37,966 nt of DNA, from the NCBI GenBank assembly GCA_027019065.1, contig JALUXH010000211.1, positions 1 to 37,966 on the forward strand, in the 5' to 3' direction. The DNA is from Anaerolineales bacterium (GTDB taxonomy: Bacteria; Chloroflexota; Anaerolineae; Anaerolineales; DRMV01). Both the position numbers and the translations under genes were made by a program. A model generated the notes under the pieces. That model saw only the letters and a list, made by a program, of their open reading frames with translations, made no database searches and was not told the DNA's origin. Shown here piece by piece: positions 31,442-37,966 of the stretch (within the stretch, counting starts at the first letter, position 1; every line of letters begins with the position of its first letter).

Positions 31442-32500
31442 ATGGAACTGGACGATTTCAAATACTTCCCCGAAATTGACCGCTCAAACATGCTGGCCGA
31501 AATTAACGGCCTGCCCGCCCAGCTGCAAACGGCATGGGAACTCGGGCAGCAATTCCCCATGCCCGACGTCGCGGGCGTGCAGCATATCATCATCGCGGGG
31601 ATGGGCGGCTCGGCCATCGGCGCCGACCTGCTCGCCGCTTACGCCGCGTCGCGGGCTTCCGTGCCCATCACCGTATGGCGCGATTACGACCTGCCTGCCT
31701 GGGCACAGGGCGGAAGCGTGCTGCTCATCGCCTCTTCGCATTCCGGCAACACCGAAGAAACGCTGAGCGCCTTTGCCGCCGCGCAGGCACGGGGCTGCCG
31801 GGTGCTCGCCGTGACCACCGGCGGCAAACTGGCCGCCCAGGCCGCCGAAGCGGGCCACACCGTGTGGCAGTTCGTCCACCCGGGGCAGCCGCGCGCCGCG
31901 GTGGGCTACTCCTTCGGGCTGCTGCTGGCCTTTTTCGCCCGCGCCGGCTGGCTTCCCGACCCCGCGCAGGAACTCACCGCCGCGGTGGCGGCAATGCGAG
32001 CCCAGCAGGCCAACTTGCGCGCCGAAGTACCCACCGAAAAGAACCCCGCCAAGCAATGGGCCCTGCGGCTGGAAAACAAGTGGGTGGCCGTTTTCGGCAG
32101 CGGTGCTTTCGCCCCCGTCGCCCGCCGCTGGAAGGGGCAAATCAGCGAAATCGCCAAGGCATGGGCACAATTCGAGTTCCTGCCCGAAGCCAACCACAAC
32201 ACTTTGGCCGGGCTGGACAACCCTGCCGCGCTGTTCCCCCAGACTTTTGCCATCTTCCTCAGCGGCAGCAGCGGCCACCCGCGCCACAACCTGCGCGCCC
32301 GCCTGACCGCGCAGGTTTTTGAGGAACACGGCCTGGATGCCGCCGTGGTGCAGGCCCCTGAAGGCAACGCCCTGGCTCAACAATGGACCCTGCTGCACCT
32401 GGGCGACTACATCGCCTATTACCTCGCCATGTGTTACGATACCGACCCCACGCCGGTTACGGCCATTGAGGGCTTCAAGGCAGCCCTCAAAAAAGCCTGA
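31442..32500 (+). CDS. Bifunctional phosphoglucose/phosphomannose isomerase (archaeal type)
   Basis: A 352-residue SIS-fold enzyme interconverting glucose-6-P or mannose-6-P with fructose-6-P. The two SIS domains show GMGGSAIGADLLAAY and SSHSGNTEETLSA (sugar-phosphate binding), then WKGQISEIAKAWAQFEFLPE with the catalytic-type Glu, NHN, and HLGDYIAYYLAM near the end. It resembles the PGI/PMI family of archaea and some bacteria, not classical Pgi. Mannose-6-P production would feed sugar donors for the GT39-like genes downstream, which is inference from position. AAGGAGAG supports the start. A terminator follows. Confidence 0.92.
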   Translation: MELDDFKYFPEIDRSNMLAEINGLPAQLQTAWELGQQFPMPDVAGVQHIIIAGMGGSAIGADLLAAYAASRASVPITVWRDYDLPAWAQGGSVLLIASSHSGNTEETLSAFAAAQARGCRVLAVTTGGKLAAQAAEAGHTVWQFVHPGQPRAAVGYSFGLLLAFFARAGWLPDPAQELTAAVAAMRAQQANLRAEVPTEKNPAKQWALRLENKWVAVFGSGAFAPVARRWKGQISEIAKAWAQFEFLPEANHNTLAGLDNPAALFPQTFAIFLSGSSGHPRHNLRARLTAQVFEEHGLDAAVVQAPEGNALAQQWTLLHLGDYIAYYLAMCYDTDPTPVTAIEGFKAALKKA

Positions 32501-32510
32501 GCCTCAAACC

Positions 32511-32536
32511 GCGGGCGGCCACGAGCCGCCCGCTTT
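32511..32536 (+). terminator. Terminator-like hairpin after PGI/PMI
   Basis: A perfect 9-bp stem GCGGGCGGC (32511-32519) / GCCGCCCGC (32525-32533), a 5-nt loop and only TTT after it. A strong stem with a short T run, 10 bp after the stop. Confidence 0.65.
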
Positions 32537-32556
32537 GCGTAGCCCCCCTGCGCTGA

Positions 32557-32565
32557 TGGTAAAAT
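32557..32565 (+). promoter_or_regulatory. Extended -10 promoter of the GT39-like operon
   Basis: TGGTAAAAT, 36 bp before the ATG at 32602. A TTGCGT at 32535-32540 is 19 bp upstream of the -10, longer than ideal. Confidence 0.55.
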
Positions 32566-32601
32566 ACGCCCCATCACGCTGATACCATCGCAAGGTATAT
32601 C

Positions 32602-34830
32602 ATGCCCGAACTCAGCCTGTTGGACTACATCAAAGGCCGCTTAGCCGCCCACCTGCCGGAGGGGCTGCGCCCGCGCGGCTGGCAGCCGTTAGACGATGCC
32701 ACGGCGGCCCAACTGTGGGAAGCCATCCGGGGTACCGCTCGGCCCGCGAATACTACCGTCCGCCCCGCAGCGAGACCCGCCCCCTCCAGAACCGCACCGC
32801 CCCCGTCGGCCCCCGCCGCCCATCCCGAAGCCACGGCGGTTTCCCCCATTCCGGTCAAACGCCCGCGCGCGCGGGCGGCCTTCCCGACGGCCATACTGGC
32901 AGGCACCCTGCTCGCGCTGGTCGCTCAGCGGATGATGGAGCCGCCCGGCCGCAACTGGCAAATCGGCATCACCGTGTACGCCTTTGCGCTGGCCGCGTGG
33001 GGGCTTGCACTCATTCAAAAGCAATGGCGCCTGCCCGACCTGCGCCTGGCCGAATGGGAAGGCGACGCCGACGGCCCGATTGAAGTCCGCATTGTGCCTC
33101 TCAGCATTGGGCTGGTACTGGCTTTCATCGCTTTTCTGGCCTTTGGGGGCAACCGCTTCACAGCCTTCAACACCACCATCTGGCTGCTGGGCATGGTGCT
33201 CATCGTGGCCGCCTTCTGGAACCCGCCGCGCTGGAAAACGGCGCTGCAAACCCTGCACCGCGGACGCTGGCAGGTGACGCTTTCGTGGTGGCACCTTGCC
33301 CTGCTGGGGCTGGCTGCCGTTGCGGTGTATTTCCGCTACGTGCACCTTGCGAGCGTGCCCGCGGAAATGTTTTCCGACCACGCCGAAAAGTTGCTGGATA
33401 TTGCCGACGTCCTGGCCGGAAAAACGCGCATCTTCTTCCCGCGCAATACCGGCAGGGAAGCCATAGAAATGTACCTGGTGGCCGCGGTCATCAAATACCT
33501 GGGCACGGGCTACTCCTTCCTCAGCCTGAAACTCGGCATGGTCACGGTGGGGCTGCTGGCGCTGCCTTTCATCTATTTGCTGGGCAAGGAACTCGGCGGC
33601 AAGAGTGTGGGCTTTTGGGCGGCGTTGTTTGCTGCCTTTGCCTACTGGCCGAATGTTACCTCGCGGGTGGCCTTGCGCTTTGCGCTTTACCCGGCTTTTG
33701 CCGCGCCTTCACTTTACTTTTTCGTGCGCGGGTTGCGCCACGGGCGGCGGAACGATTTCCTGTGGGCAGGGCTGTTCCTCGGGGCGGGGGTGCATGGCTA
33801 TTCTCCCTTCCGGCTGATGCCTTTGACAATAGCCGCCGCGCTGCTTGTTTACTGGCTATACGAAAAAGCGGGAGCGAGGCGTACCCGTGCCCTCACCGGC
33901 TTCCTGCTGACCGGCCTGCTTTCTTTCATCGTTTTCCTGCCGCTCTTCCGCTACATGCTCGGCAACTGGCAGATGTTCTTCTACCGCAGCGCCACCCGCC
34001 TCGGCCAGTTGGAACGCCCCTACCCCGGCAACCCCCTCGCCATTTTCTTCAACAACCTTGCCAAAGCCCTCATCATGCCCTTCTGGGATGATGGGGAAAT
34101 CTGGGTGCATTCCATCCCTCACCGCCCGGCCTTAGACTGGGTCAGCGGGGCGCTGTTTGCCTTGGGGCTGGTCATCGTGGCGGTACGGCTGGCGCGCCGC
34201 CGCCATTGGGAAGACGCTTTCCTGCTGATGAGCCTGCCGCTGCTGATGATGCCATCCGTTCTCTCGCTGGCCTTTCCCAACGAAAACCCCTGCCTCAACC
34301 GCACGGCAGGGGCGTATGTGGTGGTGTTCATCATCGTAGGCCTGGCCGCCGATGCCCTCTGGCGCGCGTTCCGGCGCTGGCGGCCGCGGGCAGGGCGGTG
34401 GCTGGGCATTGGCCTGCTTGCCCTTTTGGCTGTGATCGCCGCACGCGCCAATTACGACCTGGTTTTCCACCAATACGCCGACGAATTTCGCGCCGGCGCG
34501 TGGAACACCACGGCCATCGGCGAGGTCATCCACGGCTTTGTGGCCCTGGGTAACACCCCCCAGCGCGCCTGGGTCATTCCCTACCCCTACTGGGTGGATA
34601 CGCGGCTGGTCGCCATCAACGCCGGGCTGTTCCCGAAAATTGCCGACACCGCCCTGCCGCCCCAAAGCATCGCCGAAACCCGCAGTGTGCCCCCGCCTAA
34701 ACTTTTCATCCTCAAGCCGGAAGACCAAAAGTCGCTGGACATGCTGCAACACCTTTACCCCAACGCCATCGTGCGGCTGCATCCAAGCCCGCTGGAAGGC
34801 AAGGATTTCATCGTGTTTTTCGTGCCGTAA
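32602..34830 (+). CDS. GT39-like membrane glycosyltransferase with cytoplasmic N-terminal region
   Basis: A 742-residue protein. Residues 1-95 are soluble: a helical LLDYIKGRLAAHLPEGLRPR segment and then a Pro/Ala/Arg-rich linker. About 12 membrane helices follow. The first large external loop has EMFSDHAEKLLDIADVLAGK and FFPRNTGREAIEMYL, where GT39/PMT-type enzymes carry the Asp-Glu or Asp-His pair that handles polyprenyl-phosphate sugars. A periplasmic C-terminal domain (about 610-742) holds WVIPYPYWVDTRL. Donor and acceptor are unknown. It shares its strand and a 32-bp gap with the DUF2298 protein gene, so the two probably act together in surface glycan assembly. Confidence 0.82.
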   Translation: MPELSLLDYIKGRLAAHLPEGLRPRGWQPLDDATAAQLWEAIRGTARPANTTVRPAARPAPSRTAPPPSAPAAHPEATAVSPIPVKRPRARAAFPTAILAGTLLALVAQRMMEPPGRNWQIGITVYAFALAAWGLALIQKQWRLPDLRLAEWEGDADGPIEVRIVPLSIGLVLAFIAFLAFGGNRFTAFNTTIWLLGMVLIVAAFWNPPRWKTALQTLHRGRWQVTLSWWHLALLGLAAVAVYFRYVHLASVPAEMFSDHAEKLLDIADVLAGKTRIFFPRNTGREAIEMYLVAAVIKYLGTGYSFLSLKLGMVTVGLLALPFIYLLGKELGGKSVGFWAALFAAFAYWPNVTSRVALRFALYPAFAAPSLYFFVRGLRHGRRNDFLWAGLFLGAGVHGYSPFRLMPLTIAAALLVYWLYEKAGARRTRALTGFLLTGLLSFIVFLPLFRYMLGNWQMFFYRSATRLGQLERPYPGNPLAIFFNNLAKALIMPFWDDGEIWVHSIPHRPALDWVSGALFALGLVIVAVRLARRRHWEDAFLLMSLPLLMMPSVLSLAFPNENPCLNRTAGAYVVVFIIVGLAADALWRAFRRWRPRAGRWLGIGLLALLAVIAARANYDLVFHQYADEFRAGAWNTTAIGEVIHGFVALGNTPQRAWVIPYPYWVDTRLVAINAGLFPKIADTALPPQSIAETRSVPPPKLFILKPEDQKSLDMLQHLYPNAIVRLHPSPLEGKDFIVFFVP

Positions 34831-34862
34831 AGACGCCCTTTCCTTTGCGCTCCGCCCAAACC

Positions 34863-37800
34863 ATGAACGCCACTCACCTCCCCCCCTCTCCCTCAGAACC
34901 TACCACCAAGAGCCGCGCGGCCGCTCCTACGCAGGCCACGAGGGCACGCCCCCGGGGCCTTCCCGCGTGGCTATACGAAGCAGCCCTCGTCATCATCCTG
35001 CTCCTTGCCCTCTACCTCCGCACCACCGGTCAAAACTGGGATGGCGAGCAGCACCTCCACCCCGACGAGCGTTTCCTCACCATGGTCGCCACAGCCATCC
35101 AGCCGGTGCACAGCCTGCGGGAATACTTTGATACCGCCCATTCCACCCTCAACCCCACCAACCAGGGCTTTGGCTTTTATGTTTACGGCACTTTGCCGCT
35201 TTTCCTGACCCGCTTCGTGGGGGAAGCCTTCCACAAAACCGGCTACGGGCAAATTCACCTTGTGGGGCGCACCCTCTCGGCATTGGCCGATGTGCTGCTG
35301 GTGTTCCTGGTCTACCTGGTGGCGGCGAGGCTCTACGACCGCCGCGTCGGCGTGTTGGCCGCGGCTTTCAGCGCCTTTACCGTCACGCAAATTCAAAACG
35401 CCCACTATTTCACCGTTGACAGCATCTTCAACCTGCTCACTTTTGTCACCGTCTGGCTGGCGATAGAAATTGGCCGGAAGCCGCCGGGCCGCCCCTTGAA
35501 AGACGACTGGTGGCTGTTTGCCCTCTTCGGGCTGGCCTATGGTGCGGCGCTGGCTTCCAAAATCAGTGCAGCGCCGGCAGCGCTGCTGCTGCCTGCCGCG
35601 GGGCTGCTGCGCCTCGCCCGCCTGCCCAAAACAGCCCAGCAGCAGGAAACCCCGTGGCTTTTCGGCCTGCTGGCGCTGGGCGGCGGCATCGGGCTGCTGA
35701 CTTTCCGCGTTTTCCAGCCTTACGCCTTCGCCGGGCCGGGCTTCATCAGCGGCCTCAACCCCCACTGGCTGGACAACCTGCGCGCCCTGCGCGCCCAGAC
35801 CAGCGGCACGGCCGACTTTCCCCCCGCCATGCAATGGGCACGGCGGCCCATCTGGTTTGCCTGGCAAAACCTGACCTTTTGGGGCACCGGCCTGCCTTAC
35901 GGCCTCGCAGCCTGGGCTGCTTTCCTGTGGCTGGGATGGCGGCTGCTCCGTGGGCAGGAAAAGCCCCTCGCCGCCCTGGTGTGGGGCTGGACGGGGTTTA
36001 TCTTTGCGCTGGAATCAGCCATGCCCAACCCCACCATGCGCTACCTGCTGCCGGTGTATCCGGGCCTGGCGGTCATCACCGGTTGGGGTGCGGTGCGGCT
36101 TGCCGGGCAGGCGCCCCGCCGACGGCGTTTTTGGGTCGTAGCGGGTACCGCCGTGGTGCTCGCCCTCACCGCCGCCTGGGCCTTCGCCTTCGTCAGCATC
36201 TATCACCGCCCCCACACCCGCATCGCAGCCACCGAATGGATTTTCAGCCACATCCCCGGCCCGCTCACCCTCGCTATCCACACCCCCGGCGGGCAGACCG
36301 AGCCGCAACTGCTTCCCGTCCCCAAAGACTGGACCATTCTGCCCGACACGCCGCTCAGCGTTACCTTCCGCGCCCGCGCCGGCGGCACACCGGAAAGCGT
36401 CCGCGTGTACCGCGTGGTCGCGCCCGCGCCTGCCGACCTGCAACCCCTCACCCTGACGGCCGCGCTGAAACCCGCAGGGCAGAAAACCGCCCTCGCCAGC
36501 GGAAGCGTACGCGTCACGCCGCAGCCCAACACTGCCGGGCCGCCGCAGAACCTTGTCATTCCGCTTACCCCCGCCGTGCACCTGCAGGCCGGCGAAGTTT
36601 ACACCCTCACCCTGGGCACCCACCGCGGCCGCGCCTGGGTGCTTTCCCCCGCCCTGGCCAACGAAACTTCGTGGGACGACGGCCTGCCCCTCCGTATGGA
36701 CGACTACGACCCCTTCGGCGGCATTTACCAGGGGCTGAACTTTGAAATGTACTGGGATGACAACGCGAAGAAACTGACCCGCATGGAAAACATTCTGGAC
36801 GGGGCAGACGACATTCTCATCACCTCCAGCCGCCAATGGGCCAGCCTGACACGCCTGCCGGAGCGCTACCCGCTGGTCAATGCCTATTACCGCCACCTGA
36901 TGGGCTGCCCGCCGTGGGAAACCGTGGAAACCTGCTACGACCGCGCGCGCGTGGATACCGCCCACGGCGATTTGGGCTACGACCTGGTCGCGGTGTTTGA
37001 ATCGGACCCCACGTTAGGGCCGCTGCGCATCAACGACCAGCCTGCCGAAGAAGCCTTCACCGTTTACGACCACCCCAAGGTTTTCGTCTTCCGCAAAAAC
37101 TGGGCCACCTACAACGCCGCGCACGTGCGCGCCGTGCTGGGAGCGGTGGATCTTGACCACGTGATGCACATCCTGCCGGGGGAAGCCCCGCCGCACCCGG
37201 CCAACTTGCTGCTGCCGCCTGCCCGCTGGGGGCTGCAGCAGATCAGCGGCACTTTTCGCCTCCTGTTCCCCTTCGGCTCGCCGCTCAACCGCTACCCTCT
37301 GCTGGGGGTGCTGGCATGGTATCTGCTGATTGCGCTGCTGGGTTGGGTGGCATGGCCGCTGCTGCGCCCCTTCTTTGCCGCCTTCCCCGATGGCGGCTAC
37401 CCCGCGGCGCGCCTGGCCGGGATGCTGCTCTTCGCCTATGCCGCCTGGCTGTGGGGTTCCGCCGGGCTGCCGGTAACGCGCGGGGCGCTGGCCGTGCTGC
37501 TGCTCGCGCTGACCGCTGCTTCGGCAACTGCGGCCCGCCTGCAATGGCCGGCCCTGCGCGCCGACTTCCGCCGCCGCAAGCGGGAAATCCTTTGGGCAGA
37601 GCTCTTCTTCCTGGCCTTCTTCCTGCTGGATTTGTACATCCGCTGGCAGAACCCCGACCTGTGGCACCCGTGGAAGGGCGGCGAAAAGCCCATGGACTTA
37701 TCGTACTTCACCGCGGTGCTGAAAAGCGTTACCTTCCCGCCCTACGACCCGTGGTTTGCCCACGGCTACATCAACTACTACTACTGGGGCTTCGTGCTGG

Positions 37801-37966
37801 TCGGGATGCCGGTCAAACTGCTGGGGCTCGCGCCCACGTTTGCCTACAACCTGATTTTGCCCACCCTGTTTGCCACCGTGGCGCTCACGGCTTTCGCCGT
37901 GGTGCGCGGGCTGTATGCCGCGTTAGGCCGCCCATCCCCGCGGCCGCGGCTGGTGGGTCTGGCCGG
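34863..37966 (+). CDS. GT39-like / DUF2298 ('YYY') membrane protein, 3' end outside window
   Basis: At least 1034 codons remain open to the window end, so the gene is cut. After a short Pro/Thr/Arg-rich start and a helix (about 37-55) comes QHLHPDERFLTMVA, the GT39-type external loop with Asp-Glu. More helices follow up to about 450, then a soluble beta-rich region (about 460-780, for example WTILPDTPLSVTFRARAG). Membrane helices resume near 815, and the stretch WKGGEKPMDLSYF ... GYINYYYWGFVLVGMP matches the DUF2298 'Chlor_Arch_YYY' domain known from Chloroflexi and Archaea. This is a fusion of two membrane modules, most likely for lipid-linked sugar transfer. The start lacks a strong ribosome site. 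Confidence 0.82.
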   Translation, partial: MNATHLPPSPSEPTTKSRAAAPTQATRARPRGLPAWLYEAALVIILLLALYLRTTGQNWDGEQHLHPDERFLTMVATAIQPVHSLREYFDTAHSTLNPTNQGFGFYVYGTLPLFLTRFVGEAFHKTGYGQIHLVGRTLSALADVLLVFLVYLVAARLYDRRVGVLAAAFSAFTVTQIQNAHYFTVDSIFNLLTFVTVWLAIEIGRKPPGRPLKDDWWLFALFGLAYGAALASKISAAPAALLLPAAGLLRLARLPKTAQQQETPWLFGLLALGGGIGLLTFRVFQPYAFAGPGFISGLNPHWLDNLRALRAQTSGTADFPPAMQWARRPIWFAWQNLTFWGTGLPYGLAAWAAFLWLGWRLLRGQEKPLAALVWGWTGFIFALESAMPNPTMRYLLPVYPGLAVITGWGAVRLAGQAPRRRRFWVVAGTAVVLALTAAWAFAFVSIYHRPHTRIAATEWIFSHIPGPLTLAIHTPGGQTEPQLLPVPKDWTILPDTPLSVTFRARAGGTPESVRVYRVVAPAPADLQPLTLTAALKPAGQKTALASGSVRVTPQPNTAGPPQNLVIPLTPAVHLQAGEVYTLTLGTHRGRAWVLSPALANETSWDDGLPLRMDDYDPFGGIYQGLNFEMYWDDNAKKLTRMENILDGADDILITSSRQWASLTRLPERYPLVNAYYRHLMGCPPWETVETCYDRARVDTAHGDLGYDLVAVFESDPTLGPLRINDQPAEEAFTVYDHPKVFVFRKNWATYNAAHVRAVLGAVDLDHVMHILPGEAPPHPANLLLPPARWGLQQISGTFRLLFPFGSPLNRYPLLGVLAWYLLIALLGWVAWPLLRPFFAAFPDGGYPAARLAGMLLFAYAAWLWGSAGLPVTRGALAVLLLALTAASATAARLQWPALRADFRRRKREILWAELFFLAFFLLDLYIRWQNPDLWHPWKGGEKPMDLSYFTAVLKSVTFPPYDPWFAHGYINYYYWGFVLVGMPVKLLGLAPTFAYNLILPTLFATVALTAFAVVRGLYAALGRPSPRPRLVGLA

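Overview
The window looks like a chromosomal segment from a high-GC Chloroflexota bacterium, most likely an Anaerolineae-type lineage. This is inferred from gene content, not from a marker-gene search: an archaeal-type bifunctional phosphoglucose/phosphomannose isomerase, a GT39 + DUF2298 ('YYY' domain) membrane protein, several very hydrophobic GT-C-like proteins, an archaeal-style peroxiredoxin, and a conserved-looking pair of unknown winged-helix proteins. Coding density is high. Neighbouring genes often overlap by 4-11 bp, and recognisable Shine-Dalgarno sites decide most starts.

Layout. 1-6870: a membrane-anchored NERD-like protein (minus); D-aminoacyl-tRNA deacylase and the NAD(P)HX repair enzyme Nnr (plus); then on the minus strand an aldo/keto reductase, a DEDDh exonuclease and a membrane-linked methyltransferase, followed by a terminator hairpin and a DegV protein. 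7188-9147: a plus-strand operon with a small helical protein, a stand-alone response regulator, ThpR and RsfS. 9415-13429: tRNA-Gln with a clear promoter and terminator, then a minus-strand run of two multi-spanning membrane proteins and a TrmH-type rRNA/tRNA methyltransferase. 13473-18222: a KBL-type aminotransferase, a structured intergenic region with a possible 60-codon ORF, a 1-Cys/Prx6-type peroxiredoxin, and FabF-FabH. 18384-21441: tRNA-His, a stand-alone receiver protein, DUF192, a LysM-M23 peptidase and DUF2007. 21494-23627: two unknown proteins with winged-helix-like segments, then tRNA-Arg. 23682-27633: a stress/proteostasis run (Tpx, Hsp20, Lon, receiver protein). 27687-31362: a PHP + AlbA_2 fusion, a 29-codon remnant ORF coupled to an adenine/cytosine-N DNA methyltransferase, a GNAT enzyme and MogA. 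31442-37966: PGI/PMI, a GT39-like protein and the start of a GT39-DUF2298 protein cut by the window end.

The most notable non-coding content is a set of short non-autonomous mobile elements. Five sequences have terminal inverted repeats of 11-15 bp and are bordered by 7-9 bp direct repeats that look like target-site duplications: 928-1302, 1023-1167 (nested in the first), 7034-7177 (second copy of the nested one), 9148-9345 and 20939-21177. Four of the five carry a pyrimidine/purine hairpin of C/T-rich and G/A-rich arms. The two same-family copies lie in opposite orientation, yet their hairpin loops read the same way, so the loop appears inverted in one. Two of the duplications contain the stop codon of the neighbouring gene, and two further repeats (30825-30856, 31361-31421) also overlap stop codons. 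No transposase is present in the window.

Transcription signals are readable: several promoters use an extended -10 box (TGNTATAAT-like), and one pair of divergent promoters shares its -10 region. Nothing here resembles a CRISPR array, prophage or complete restriction system, although the 29431-30386 segment looks like the remains of a restriction-modification pair.
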